Below are positions 1 through 8,934 of a DNA stretch of 64,000 bases, in pieces. A program made the translations under genes and the position numbers. Numbering within the stretch: position 1 is the first letter of the stretch; the number at the start of each line of letters is the position of its first letter. The notes below the pieces were generated by a model that saw only the letters and a program-made list of their open reading frames with translations, was not told the origin of the DNA and made no database searches. The stretch is from Paraburkholderia nodosa DSM 21604. Lineage in GTDB: Bacteria > Pseudomonadota > Gammaproteobacteria > Burkholderiales > Burkholderiaceae. The stretch lies in NCBI RefSeq assembly GCF_000519185.1, contig NZ_JAFA01000007.1:248001-312000 (forward strand), in the 5' to 3' direction.

Positions 1-25
1 CCGCGATTCGGATCGCGTCATCTCG

Positions 26-2971
26 ATGGGGCAAGAGATGTCGGGCTTGGGATTTCGCTATGTGGGAAGTGACCGGTTGCCGATGCGACTGTCGGAATTC
101 GATGTGGAGCGCTATTTCGCACTGACCGACAGCGACATCGCGGCGATCAATGAGCACTTTCGGCCCGATCGGCGCGCTGGGGTGGCCATCCAACTGGTAT
201 TCCTGCGCGCAAGTGGGCATAGCCTCGGCCAGGTCGTTACGCTGCCCCGCCAGTTACTGCACTACATTGGCCAGCGGCTCGGCCTCCCAACGCCGACGAT
301 CGCATCGCTCCGGACACTATATCGTCGGTACAAGACGCTCTATGACCACCTTATTTGGGCCTGCGGATATCTGGGCTTGAAGTCGATCGGACCGGACCAG
401 TGGGCAGACCTCGAAGCATGGATGCGCCAGGATGCCAAGGAATCGCTCACGCTCGACGAACTGCTCCAGCACACGAATTGCTGGCTGTACGAACGAAGGA
501 TTCTGATTCCCGCCGACCGGACGTTGCGGGATCTCGGACGATCAGTCTGGGCTGAGATCGAGAGCAACACTCTCGCCCTTATCAACGCGACCATCCCTGA
601 GACCCAACTGGTGCGCGCCTATGCAGCGCTATCGAGCCAACATGACGCCATAGGCATAACCGTTCTCGAGTGGCTCAAGACACCGCCGGCCCGGCACAGT
701 CCGACGACGCTCACGGAAACGCTGGAGAAGATTCGGTTTCTCAAGGAAATCGGGGTGCACACATGGACGCTAGACACCGTGCCGATCGATAAGCAGCGTG
801 CCTGGGCGCAGCGGATTCAGGCGCGCCGTCCGGTGAAGACCCGCGAGATCAAGGTTTCGACGCGCACTCTTGAGCTGGTATTTTTCCTGCGCGTGACGCT
901 GCTCGAGTTGACCGATTCGCTGCTCTATCAAACCGGGCGCCGCGTTTCCGATCTGGTTCGACACGCCTACAACAGGACCACAGCGAAGCAGGCTCGCTCT
1001 GCAGTTGAATATCGACAACAACTGGTCGCGATCAAAGCGCTCGTTCGTGACAACACGCGCCCGGCAGAAGCCCGACTTGCAGAGATTGGAGCACTGCTTG
1101 GGGAACTACCGGACAAGCCACCCGCCAGCCATGCAGCCAGCGTGCGCGAAGCGCTGACTGATGATTACCGGCGCATCCGTAGTCTCCTTGCACCCTTATG
1201 TGAACTGGAATTCTCGGGCAGGGACACGGAACCAAGCCTGCAGCAACTCGAGCTTATCGCCAGGCTGCACGATAGCGACGCGACGGAGTTGCCCATTGAC
1301 CACGGAGTGCCGATTAGCGCCAACTGGCGCGCTATGGTCGACTGCGACGATCGCAAGCGTGCACTGCGCGCTCTGGAAGCCGCCGCGATCACGAGCCTGC
1401 GCAAAGACCTGCGCCGCGGGTCGGTGTGGGTCAACCACAGTCTGTCCTTTCGTGAACGTGACCAGATGCTGATTCCGCCGTCAGATTGGGAGTCCGAGCG
1501 AAACCGACACCTATCGTTACTGGGTCTACCAGCTACAGCGGAGCCCTTTCTCGAGCGATTGACTGCGAACCTGAAGGCCGGCCTCTCGGCGCTGGAGGAA
1601 GCTCGCGAAGCCGGCCGCGTGACAATCGGCAGGGATGGCGCTCTGCACCTCTCGGCGATTGAGGCGCTACCGACGGACGGGCTACCGAGGCGCACGCGCG
1701 ACCTGCTGTTCAAGGCGATCGGCACAGCGCAGTTTGCGGATCTGATCATGGAAGTTGATGTTCGCACGGGCTTTAGCGAAGTACTGCTGGCGCGGAAGGC
1801 GCGCGACGCCAACGAACTTGTCTCGCTCTACGGTGCGCTGATGGCACACGGCACCGAGATCGATGCGAAGGGCGTTGCCGCCATGATTCAGCAAGTCGAT
1901 GCTGCGGCAATTTCGACCACGATGTGTGTGCTCGAGATATCGGGCCGGCTGTCGCGTGCCAACGCGCGCGTGGTCGAGTTTCAACGTACGCACCCCATCA
2001 CAGAGTTGTGGGGAACTGGGCAACGAGCCTCAAGCGACTCGATGAGCCTGGATACTTCACCTCATCTGTTTTACGCTCGTGTTGATCCGCGCAGGCGCAC
2101 CCATGCAGTCGGTATCTACACGCACGTCCTGGACCAGCACGGCATCGTGTACAACCAGCCCATCGTCCTTAACGAGCGCCAGGCGGGGGGTGCAATTGAA
2201 GGGGCAGTCCGCCACAGCGAGACGCGCGAAGATGGCGGCATGCTCGCGCTTGCTGTTGATACACACGGGTATACGAACGTGGGGATGGCCGTTTCGAAGC
2301 TGCTCGGCTTCGACCTCTGCCCGCGGCTGCGTAATTTGTCGGAGCGCAAGCTCTATCTGCCACGGAATATGGCGATTGCCAAAGATCTAGCTCCCATAGT
2401 GGACCATGGTATCTCACTGAAGCCTATTCGCGAGGGCTGGGACGGACTGCTACGGCTCGTTGCATCAATCAAGTCAGGACGCCTCAGCGCCATCGTCGCG
2501 TTGCAGCGATTCGGTAGCGCAGCGCAAGGGGATCCTATTTATCGGGCCGCGCAACAGCTTGGCAAGCTGCTTCGTACCCTGTTCCTGTGCGACTATTTCA
2601 GCAACGCCGAGTTTCGCCGGGAACTGCATGCGCTACTCAATCGCGGTGAGTCGGTGCACGAGCTCCAGCGTACGATCTACACGGGCAAAGTCACGCCGGA
2701 GCGCGGCCGCCGTCGTGACGAAATGATCGCGATTTCTGGCTCCTTGACACTGCTGACGAACCTGGTCATCGCATGGAACACGCAGCACATGCAAGCGACG
2801 GTCGACGCCTGGCGCGGCAAGGGGCAGCGAGTCGACGATGATTGGCTGCGCCGAATGGGGCCGGCGCATTCGGCGCATGTGAATTTTCGGGGCACGTTGC
2901 GATTTCCACTCGAGCAGTATCAGGACATGCTGCTCGAAGCAGCGCCCTGGCAGCGTGCGGCCCGATCGTGA
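26..2971 (+). CDS. tnpA: Tn3-family transposase TnpA
   Basis: At 981 residues this has the usual length of a Tn3-family transposase, which cuts and joins the element's 38-bp ends and makes 5-bp target duplications. The N-terminal half resembles the DUF4158 DNA-binding region and the C-terminal third is the RNase-H-like DDE domain. The acidic triad can be placed at D671 (in ASSDSMSL), D745 (in AVDTHGYTN) and E875 (in NRGESVHEL). The 74 and 130 residue spacings fit the family. The motif LLTNLVIAWNT near residue 910 is also typical. The start at 26 is uncertain because ATG codons at 38 and 80 are in frame and the region upstream is cut by the window. The frame is intact, so the element could be active. 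Family assignment is very secure. Confidence 0.95.
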   Translation: MGQEMSGLGFRYVGSDRLPMRLSEFDVERYFALTDSDIAAINEHFRPDRRAGVAIQLVFLRASGHSLGQVVTLPRQLLHYIGQRLGLPTPTIASLRTLYRRYKTLYDHLIWACGYLGLKSIGPDQWADLEAWMRQDAKESLTLDELLQHTNCWLYERRILIPADRTLRDLGRSVWAEIESNTLALINATIPETQLVRAYAALSSQHDAIGITVLEWLKTPPARHSPTTLTETLEKIRFLKEIGVHTWTLDTVPIDKQRAWAQRIQARRPVKTREIKVSTRTLELVFFLRVTLLELTDSLLYQTGRRVSDLVRHAYNRTTAKQARSAVEYRQQLVAIKALVRDNTRPAEARLAEIGALLGELPDKPPASHAASVREALTDDYRRIRSLLAPLCELEFSGRDTEPSLQQLELIARLHDSDATELPIDHGVPISANWRAMVDCDDRKRALRALEAAAITSLRKDLRRGSVWVNHSLSFRERDQMLIPPSDWESERNRHLSLLGLPATAEPFLERLTANLKAGLSALEEAREAGRVTIGRDGALHLSAIEALPTDGLPRRTRDLLFKAIGTAQFADLIMEVDVRTGFSEVLLARKARDANELVSLYGALMAHGTEIDAKGVAAMIQQVDAAAISTTMCVLEISGRLSRANARVVEFQRTHPITELWGTGQRASSDSMSLDTSPHLFYARVDPRRRTHAVGIYTHVLDQHGIVYNQPIVLNERQAGGAIEGAVRHSETREDGGMLALAVDTHGYTNVGMAVSKLLGFDLCPRLRNLSERKLYLPRNMAIAKDLAPIVDHGISLKPIREGWDGLLRLVASIKSGRLSAIVALQRFGSAAQGDPIYRAAQQLGKLLRTLFLCDYFSNAEFRRELHALLNRGESVHELQRTIYTGKVTPERGRRRDEMIAISGSLTLLTNLVIAWNTQHMQATVDAWRGKGQRVDDDWLRRMGPAHSAHVNFRGTLRFPLEQYQDMLLEAAPWQRAARS

Positions 2972-2996
2972 GGGCCACCTTCGCGGAGGGGGCAAG

Positions 2997-3230
2997 ATGG
3001 ACATCAGTACCGACGCGGTCGACGAGGTCGTCCTCGCGCTGCTCTACCTCAATTTATGCGGGGAGAATCGTGCCTGGACGAGCCTTGACTGGGACGCGCT
3101 GAATCGCTTGCACGAGAAAGGGTTGATCGGGGATCCGGTGAGGCGGGCGAAATCGGTGTGGCTAACCGACGAAGGCCTAGGCGAGGCCGAGCGGTTGTTC
3201 ACGAAATACTTCGTCCGCGTTGGCGACTAG
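2997..3230 (+). CDS. DUF6429 family protein
   Basis: This is a 77-residue protein beginning MDISTDAVDEVVLALLYLNL. I chose the ATG at 2997 because GGAGGG sits just upstream and because known DUF6429 proteins begin with this MDI-D-VDE-VLALLYL pattern; a longer start at 2955 would overlap the transposase. The rest (AWTSLDWDALNRLHEKGLI, then AKSVWLTDEGL) looks like a small winged-helix fold, but that is inference. DUF6429 genes often sit beside transposases. Here the gene lies 25 bp after TnpA inside the same element, probably co-transcribed with it. Function is unknown; a role as accessory or regulator of transposition is possible but unproven. Confidence 0.75.
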   Translation: MDISTDAVDEVVLALLYLNLCGENRAWTSLDWDALNRLHEKGLIGDPVRRAKSVWLTDEGLGEAERLFTKYFVRVGD

Positions 3231-3335
3231 CAAGTGGATACGAGGCACATGTCATCTCACACGCACAAGCATGCATCTGCGCCATGCTGCATTGTCCGAG
3301 TAGGGCTCTGGGCCTGCGCTTGCTGGGCAGGCTCG

Positions 3336-3355
3336 CGCCAGATTTTGCATCGAAA
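3336..3355 (+). repeat. Internal partial copy of the Tn3 terminal repeat
   Basis: CGCCAGATTTTGCA at 3336-3349 exactly repeats 3421-3434 inside the terminal repeat, in the same orientation and 85 bp inward. After one extra T the match continues through CGAAA. It may be an accessory transposase-binding site or a relic of an earlier end. The surrounding 3231-3415 holds no gene that I can support. Confidence 0.6.
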
Positions 3356-3415
3356 GGATGCAATCTGCTGAACCCGGTGATTTTTAACGCATTGATTTGT
3401 AATGATATTTCGTGG

Positions 3416-3453
3416 CTTACCGCCAGATTTTGCACGAAAAGTACGATTACCCC
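3416..3453 (-). repeat. Right terminal inverted repeat of the Tn3-family element (38 bp)
   Basis: Read on the minus strand the repeat begins GGGGTAATCG and ends GGCGGTAAG. Length (38 bp), the GGGG outer end and the TAAG inner end are hallmarks of Tn3-family ends. The left partner is outside the window, so the assignment rests on form and on position 185 bp after the last gene of the element. Confidence 0.85.
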
Positions 3454-3464
3454 GTGCGAGCCGA

Positions 3465-3809
3465 TCAAAAGATCACGTAGATTTTCCGGATCGTTTCATC
3501 GATCCGCCATGTGCCCTTCGTGTCCGGTTCGAAGAACAGAGTGTCACCCGCGCGAAAATGAATCGAGTCTTTGCCGTCCTCGGTGAACGATCCCGAACCG
3601 GCGACGAAATGCATGATCTCGGCCTGTTCTACGCCGCGCCGATAGATGCCGGGCGTGCAGTCGAACACGCCCGTGTCGATCTGCTCGCGTCCAGAAATCA
3701 CGATTTGCAATCCCGATGTTTTTGGATTGCCGCTTTCGGCGGCGGTCACCGCGCCCCAATCCTCGAGCGGCTCTAATGTGGTTACCTGTTTGATCACCTG
3801 AACTTTCAT
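3465..3809 (-). CDS. DUF861/EutQ-like small cupin
   Basis: This is a 114-residue single-domain cupin. Its C-terminal pattern (HFVAGSGSFTEDG, then GDTLFFEPDTKGTW, then ETIRKIYVI) matches the DUF861 group related to EutQ and to the cupin half of ureidoglycine aminohydrolase. The start at 3809 is supported by GGAG 7 nt upstream. It is the last gene of the Pot/Hyu operon, 89 bp after the PotC-type permease. With hydantoinase-type subunits in the operon, a role on a ureido or amide intermediate is plausible, but the family is too broad to name a reaction. The Tn3-type element ends 11 bp beyond its stop codon and leaves the reading frame whole. Confidence 0.8.
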   Translation of the reverse strand: MKVQVIKQVTTLEPLEDWGAVTAAESGNPKTSGLQIVISGREQIDTGVFDCTPGIYRRGVEQAEIMHFVAGSGSFTEDGKDSIHFRAGDTLFFEPDTKGTWRIDETIRKIYVIF

Positions 3810-3898
3810 GGTTCTCCGAATGGTTTGCATGCGACACTCAAGCGTACGTAAGGGGTTGCTTCTTTCGCGCTGCCAAGCTGGACGAAAGCGAAATTCGA

Positions 3899-4729
3899 CT
3901 AGCGATCCATCGAGCGCAAGCCATAGATCTTTTCCACCGACAGGAGGAAGCCAATTGCGATCAGCATCTGCACCGTGCTGATCGCCGCGATCGACGGATC
4001 GAACTGGTTCTGCAGGTACGACAGCATCACGACCGGTAGCGTCGTGGTATTGGCACTGCCGAAGAAGTAGGACACGCCGAGGTTGTCGAGCGACACGAGC
4101 ACAGAGAACAGCGCGCCCGCGAAAATGCCCGGCGCGATCAAGGGCAGCGTCACATGCCGGAAGCGTTGCCACACACTCGCTCCCAGCACCGAGGCGGCCT
4201 CGCCATAGCCGGGATTGAGGTTCTTGCAGGCGGCAATGGTCGTGCGCAGCACATACGGTACCGAAACGCACGTATGGGTGATCAGCAGCGCGGCGAACGC
4301 GTTGCCGATCCCCAGTTCTGACAGGTAATACAGCGAGGAGAGCCCCACGACGAGCGGGGGCACCGCGATGGGCGACAGCAGGAACGCTACCGCCGCGTTG
4401 CCCAGTCGCGAGCGCGAGCGGGCGAGGCCGAGCGCAGCGGGCACAGCGAGCACGATGGCGAAGGCTGTCGCCAGACCTGCGATGATGAGGCTCGTGATCA
4501 GCGAGTCGGTGAAAGGCTTGTACTCGATGAAGCGCTGGTACCAGCGCAGCGACAGGCCGCCAACCGGCACCGCCACGGATTCCCCCGGCGTGAACGACGC
4601 CAGCACCACGATGACGATGGGCGCGAGCAGGAACACGACGAACAACGCGATATACAAGAGCGCGACGCCGTGGCCGAGCCTCCCGGCGATGCGAGAGCCG
4701 CCGCCTGGCGGATGGTCGAGCGTACTCAT
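3899..4729 (-). CDS. ABC transporter permease, PotC type
   Basis: This 276-residue inner-membrane permease belongs to the spermidine/putrescine/compatible-solute class. About six hydrophobic segments are visible, the first at residues 20-45. The EAA loop, which docks the ATPase, reads EAASVLGASVWQRFRHVTLP near residue 185. The ATG at 4729 shares ATGA with the stop of the upstream permease gene, so the two are translationally coupled; a longer in-frame extension to 5344 only runs antisense-like through the partner gene. It works with the second permease, the ATPase at 5613 and the binding protein at 11062. The transported solute is unknown; polyamine-class transporters also carry opines and other amines. 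Confidence 0.9.
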   Translation of the reverse strand: MSTLDHPPGGGSRIAGRLGHGVALLYIALFVVFLLAPIVIVVLASFTPGESVAVPVGGLSLRWYQRFIEYKPFTDSLITSLIIAGLATAFAIVLAVPAALGLARSRSRLGNAAVAFLLSPIAVPPLVVGLSSLYYLSELGIGNAFAALLITHTCVSVPYVLRTTIAACKNLNPGYGEAASVLGASVWQRFRHVTLPLIAPGIFAGALFSVLVSLDNLGVSYFFGSANTTTLPVVMLSYLQNQFDPSIAAISTVQMLIAIGFLLSVEKIYGLRSMDR

Positions 4730-5616
4730 GCGTGCGCCTGCCTGCGGCGTCCGGTGATGCGTCCTTGCGCGTACAGACACACCAGCACGACGATCAACAA
4801 AAGATTGCCCATCGCGCTCGCGAGTCCCATGTCCTGTGACTGGCTGAATTGTTGAAAGATCAGCAGCGGCAGCGTGACGACCGTGCCGCCGCCGAGCAGC
4901 AGCGAGCCGATAAAACTGCCATTGATGATCATGAACACGATCAGGCAACCGGTAATGATCCCTTCGACGGACAGTGGCAGCGTCACGAGAAAAAACGCTC
5001 GCCACGCGCCCGCGCCAAGCACACGCGCGGATTCCTCGAGACGCCGGTCGACGGAGCGCAGCACCGGGATGATGGACAGCACCATGAACGAGATCATCAC
5101 GTGGACGTTGCCCAGATAGACGATGGCGGGACTCTGCGTCATGCGCAGCGGCGTATCGATGACGTCGAGCGCGAGCAGCGCCTCGTTGAGCAGGCCGTGC
5201 CGGGCGAGCAGCACGTTCCAGCCGAACGTGCGCATGATGATCGACGTGAGGAGCGGCATGATGAGCACGAACATCAGCGGCCCGGCGAAGCGTCCCGCGC
5301 GCCGCACCATGAAATACGCGACCGGATAGCCGACGATCAGGCACCAGAAGGTCGTCAGCGCGCTAACCTTGAGGGTCTCGATCATGACGCCGACATAGTA
5401 GGGGTCGGTGAACAGCTTGCGATAGTAATCGAACGTGAAGGCCGAGTGCGCACCGGGAATCGCCGAGATGCCGACGCTGCGCATCGCGTTCTCGTACAGG
5501 GGCATGCCGAAGAAGAACGCCAGCACGATGAGCGCCGGCGCGCACATCACCGCGTAGGGCGAAATCCACAGGCGTGGACGGCCGTTCGCGCGCGGCGGCG
5601 CGGCGAGCGTGCTCAT
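4726..5616 (-). CDS. ABC transporter permease, PotB type
   Basis: This 296-residue permease is the partner of the PotC-type subunit. It has an N-terminal hydrophobic segment (ALIVLAFFFGMPLYENAM, around residues 28-45) and a large periplasmic loop, as PotB-type subunits do. The EAA-like loop EESARVLGAGAWRAFFLVTLP lies near residue 205. Both its ends overlap neighbours by 4 bp (ATGA at 5613-5616 with the ATPase gene, and at 4726-4729 with PotC), which makes one tightly coupled transport operon. Confidence in class is high; the substrate is not deducible. Confidence 0.9.
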   Translation of the reverse strand: MSTLAAPPRANGRPRLWISPYAVMCAPALIVLAFFFGMPLYENAMRSVGISAIPGAHSAFTFDYYRKLFTDPYYVGVMIETLKVSALTTFWCLIVGYPVAYFMVRRAGRFAGPLMFVLIMPLLTSIIMRTFGWNVLLARHGLLNEALLALDVIDTPLRMTQSPAIVYLGNVHVMISFMVLSIIPVLRSVDRRLEESARVLGAGAWRAFFLVTLPLSVEGIITGCLIVFMIINGSFIGSLLLGGGTVVTLPLLIFQQFSQSQDMGLASAMGNLLLIVVLVCLYAQGRITGRRRQAHA

Positions 5617-6794
5617 CGTGCGGCTCCTTGATGCGGTTCGGGTTCGAGCACAACCAGATCGTCCGGGCTAATGAAAACGCTGGCAGCGACGCCCGGTTCC
5701 AGCGCGGCAGCGGTGGCCTGCTGATAGACTGCGAGCGTCTGGCCGAGCGCGGCAACTTCGACGCGATAGGCATGCTGCGAGCCGCGGAAGACGCGCGCGG
5801 CGACGACGCCTTCGAAGCGGATGTCGTCGGGCTGCGGCTCGCCCAGACGCAGCTTCTCGGGGCGCACGGCGAGCGAGCCCTCCGCGCCCATGGACGGCGC
5901 GTGACGCAACGCATGCGCGACGCGGCAGCGCGCCGGCGTGCCCGTACCTGTTTTGCCGATCGCCACTTCGAGCCAGTTGGCCTCGCCGTGCAGCACGGAA
6001 AACGGCAGGATGTTCGCCGCGCCCAGAAACTCGGCGACGAAGCGGGTGCGAGGGCGGTTGTAGACCTCGTTCGGAGTGCCGGCCTGCAGAATGCGTCCGT
6101 GATTCATCACGACGACGCGATCGCTCATCGTGAGCGCCTCTTCCTGATCGTGCGTCACCATGACACTCGTGATGCCGAGTCTGGTTTGCAGCGACTTGAG
6201 CTCGAACTGCATGTTCTCGCGCAGGTTCTTGTCGAGTGCGCCGAGCGGTTCGTCGAGCAGCAGCACGGAAGGATTCGTAACCAGCGCGCGGGCGAGCGCG
6301 ACGCGCTGCTGCTGCCCGCCGGACATCTGCGCGATGCGGCGGTCGGCGAAGGCGGGCAGACGGATCGTGTCGAGCATGTGCGCCACGCGCTCGCCGCGCT
6401 GGCGCTTCGGCACACCCGTCATGCGCAGTCCGAACGCGATGTTTTCGGCCACCGTCAGATGCGGGAACAGGCTGTAGTTCTGGAACACCATGCCCAGGCC
6501 GCGCTTGTTCGGCGGCAGGGCGGTGACATCGCGCCCGGCGATGCGGATCGCGCCGGTGTCCGGAAACTCGAAGCCTGCGATGAGCCTGAGCGTCGTGGTC
6601 TTGCCGCAGCCAGACGGCCCGAGCAGGGCGACCAGTTCGCCCGCGCGGACTTCGAGCGAGAGCTGCTCCAGCGCGGTGAAGGCGCCGAAGCGTTTGCTGA
6701 TACCGTCGAGCGAGAGAGGCTGCGCGTGCGACGGCGCAGCGCTCGCTTCGGTGTTGATCGTCGCGCCGGAAAGCGGATTGGCGGATTGCAGCAT
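5613..6794 (-). CDS. ABC transporter ATP-binding protein, PotA type
   Basis: This 393-residue ATPase energises the Pot-type importer. Walker A is GPSGCGKTT at residues 59-67, the signature is MSGGQQQR, and Walker B with D-loop is LLLDEPLGALD. It is followed by the H-loop (MVTHDQEEA). About 130 residues beyond the ATPase core form a TOBE-like regulatory domain, as in PotA/UgpC proteins. AAAGGTG precedes the ATG. A 100-bp gap separates it from HyuB upstream, so the enzyme genes lie inside the transporter operon between the binding protein and the cytoplasmic/membrane components. Confidence 0.92.
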   Translation of the reverse strand: MLQSANPLSGATINTEASAAPSHAQPLSLDGISKRFGAFTALEQLSLEVRAGELVALLGPSGCGKTTTLRLIAGFEFPDTGAIRIAGRDVTALPPNKRGLGMVFQNYSLFPHLTVAENIAFGLRMTGVPKRQRGERVAHMLDTIRLPAFADRRIAQMSGGQQQRVALARALVTNPSVLLLDEPLGALDKNLRENMQFELKSLQTRLGITSVMVTHDQEEALTMSDRVVVMNHGRILQAGTPNEVYNRPRTRFVAEFLGAANILPFSVLHGEANWLEVAIGKTGTGTPARCRVAHALRHAPSMGAEGSLAVRPEKLRLGEPQPDDIRFEGVVAARVFRGSQHAYRVEVAALGQTLAVYQQATAAALEPGVAASVFISPDDLVVLEPEPHQGAAR

Positions 6795-6894
6795 CGCTTC
6801 ACCTTTGGATTACGGGTTTGACCAGATGCCGTACGCGCGCGCCGCCTGCCGGATGACGGGGACCGGCAGGCAGGCGCGGCATCGGCGACGGGTG

Positions 6895-8904
6895 TCAGGC
6901 CGCGCGCTGCGCCTCGATCAGTTGCGGATACTTCGCCGCGACCTCGCCGAAGATCTCGCGGACCGCCTGGCCGCCCGGCTTCAGGCGGCCGTCGGCTTCC
7001 CATGCATCGAAGGTGTCGAAGATCTTGTGCTTGAGGAAGTGACGCCACACGACCGGCGCCGCCGCCAGGATCTCAGTCAGCACCGCGTAACGCTCGCGGG
7101 TCCAGCGCGCCTCGTAGCTGCTGCGCGCTGCGCCATAGTCGAAGTGCTCGACCGGACCGGCAGGCATTTCGGCGGCGAGCGCCGCGCGTTTCGCCTCGGT
7201 TGCGGCCGCATCCACTTCGCCGGCGTTCAGCACCACGCCGTACAGCGCGAGGGCATCGGCTTCGCTGAGATAGCCGCGCAGGACATCGGTGGCGACCATC
7301 TGCGGATCGCGCTCGTACGGATTGCCGTAACCGCCGCCGCCGCAGCCTTCGAGGCGGATCACGTCGCCGGGACCGCAGACGACCAGGTCGGTGACGCCGA
7401 GGTTTTCCTCGTGCTCCGTGCCCGGATTACGCGTGAAGCGCGAATTCGATCCCGCCTTGCCGCCCAGCACGCCCCACGACGCGAAGCGCGACCGGTCTCG
7501 GTTGCGCGCCGTTACCAGCGTGCCCGGCGAGAACACGCGGAATTCCATGACAGTGCCGAGGCCGCCGCGATAGCGGCCCGCGCCCGCGCTGCCCGACACC
7601 ATGCCGTACTTGAGAATGCGGATCGGCACTTCGGCTTCGTTAATCTCGACCGGCGTGTTGCGCAGGAACGCTACGTTCGCGCCCGACGCGTCCGAGCCGT
7701 CCGCGCTGGTCATACCGCCCGCGCCGCCGCCCACCGGCCCGATTGCCGCGATCACGGTGCGGCCGTCGCTGTCGACGGTGCGCACGTTGAGAATCGACAT
7801 GCCGCCGGCGGGGCACGCGGGCAGCCGTTCGGGGCAGACCATCGAGAACGCGCCGAAAGTGACGTTCTGTGCGACCTTGCAGGTCAGACTGCGCATGCCG
7901 ACCGCGGCGGGCGGCACGCAGTTCATGATGGTGCCTTCCGGCAGCACGCAGCGCGCGACCTTCAGCATGCCCGCATTGAGCAGCAAATCGGGATGCAGCG
8001 AATAGAGCACGTAGTTCAGCCCGACCAGCGCGAGCACGTGCCGCTCCTTGCCGCCGGTGGGCATGTTCAGCGATGAATTGAGCTGCGGATCGCTACCGGT
8101 GAAGTCGAGCACCAGCGATTCGCCTTCCACCTTCAGATTGAGCGCGACGCGCAGCGGCTTGCCGTTGACCGAATCCTCGTCGGCGTATTCGGCGAAGAAG
8201 TACTCGCCGTCGGGCATCGCAGCGACGATCGCGCGCGCCTGTTCCTCGGAGTAGTCGATCATCGCATACATGCCAGCCTTGAAATCCTCGACGCCGAAGC
8301 GCTCAATGATCTCCAGCACGCGCCGCTCGCCGGTCATCAGCATGGCGATCTGCGCCTTCAGGTCGCCGCGGTTCTGATCGGCGGCGCGCACGTTGATCGC
8401 CATGTGATCGAGCAGGGTTTCGTCGAGCACGCCCGCGCGCATGATCCTGGTCGGCGCCCAGCGAATGCCTTCCTGATAGATCTCGGTGAGAGTGCGTGAC
8501 AGCGAGGCCGGCACCGCACCGCCCATGTCAGTGTTGTGGATGTGACCGCCCACGTAGCAGACGATCTCGCCGTTGTAGAACACCGGCTTCCACATCATGA
8601 CGTCGGGCGTGTGCGTGGCTACGTAGCCGCTGTAGGCGTCGTTGGTCATGCCGATGTCGCCGGGTTCGTAGTGATCGATGGCTTCGATCACCGAGCCGAA
8701 GTCGAGGCCAGGATACCACGTCGCGCCGAGCGTTTTCGGCGACGCGAAAGTGAGGCCTTCCGGGGTCATGATGGTGCAGGAGAAATCCTCGGTTTCCTTC
8801 ACGAAGGCCGAATGGGCGGTGCGCATCAGCGTGTGCGCCATGCTCTCGGCGGCCGCCACGCAATAGTTGGCGAAAATCTGCAGAACGGATCGGTTGAATG
8901 TCAT
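6895..8904 (-). CDS. hyuB: Hydantoinase B/oxoprolinase family protein
   Basis: This 669-residue protein is the B subunit of the N-methylhydantoinase / 5-oxoprolinase / acetone-carboxylase superfamily, in which A and B together hydrolyse or carboxylate a substrate at the expense of ATP. Characteristic stretches are SCTIMTPEG near residue 43, DVMMWKPVFYNGEIV near 100, the HIHNTDMGG metal-site-like motif near 121, and the C-terminal glycine-rich GCGGGGYGNPYERDP near 540. AAGGA precedes the ATG at 8904. It lies 30 bp after HyuA. Which cyclic amide or other substrate is used is not determined by the family, whose members act on N-methylhydantoin, 5-oxoproline, hydantoins or ketones. Confidence 0.9.
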   Translation of the reverse strand: MTFNRSVLQIFANYCVAAAESMAHTLMRTAHSAFVKETEDFSCTIMTPEGLTFASPKTLGATWYPGLDFGSVIEAIDHYEPGDIGMTNDAYSGYVATHTPDVMMWKPVFYNGEIVCYVGGHIHNTDMGGAVPASLSRTLTEIYQEGIRWAPTRIMRAGVLDETLLDHMAINVRAADQNRGDLKAQIAMLMTGERRVLEIIERFGVEDFKAGMYAMIDYSEEQARAIVAAMPDGEYFFAEYADEDSVNGKPLRVALNLKVEGESLVLDFTGSDPQLNSSLNMPTGGKERHVLALVGLNYVLYSLHPDLLLNAGMLKVARCVLPEGTIMNCVPPAAVGMRSLTCKVAQNVTFGAFSMVCPERLPACPAGGMSILNVRTVDSDGRTVIAAIGPVGGGAGGMTSADGSDASGANVAFLRNTPVEINEAEVPIRILKYGMVSGSAGAGRYRGGLGTVMEFRVFSPGTLVTARNRDRSRFASWGVLGGKAGSNSRFTRNPGTEHEENLGVTDLVVCGPGDVIRLEGCGGGGYGNPYERDPQMVATDVLRGYLSEADALALYGVVLNAGEVDAAATEAKRAALAAEMPAGPVEHFDYGAARSSYEARWTRERYAVLTEILAAAPVVWRHFLKHKIFDTFDAWEADGRLKPGGQAVREIFGEVAAKYPQLIEAQRAA

Positions 8905-8934
8905 GGTCTGAGTCCTTCGAAAGTCAGCGCGTGG

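Larger units (their letters stand above)
1..3453 (+). mobile_element. Tn3-family transposon, right part (left end outside window)
   Basis: The segment holds a full-length Tn3-type transposase, a DUF6429 gene and, at 3416-3453, a 38-bp terminal inverted repeat that read inward starts with GGGG and ends with TAAG, as in Tn3 itself. No resolvase, res site or passenger gene is visible, so those would have to be left of the window. The element ends 11 bp from the stop codon of the cupin gene at 3465. It therefore landed at the 3' edge of the minus-strand Pot/Hyu operon without cutting that gene. The 5 bp next to the end, GTGCG at 3454-3458, are the expected right copy of a target duplication; the left copy cannot be seen. 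Confidence 0.85.
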
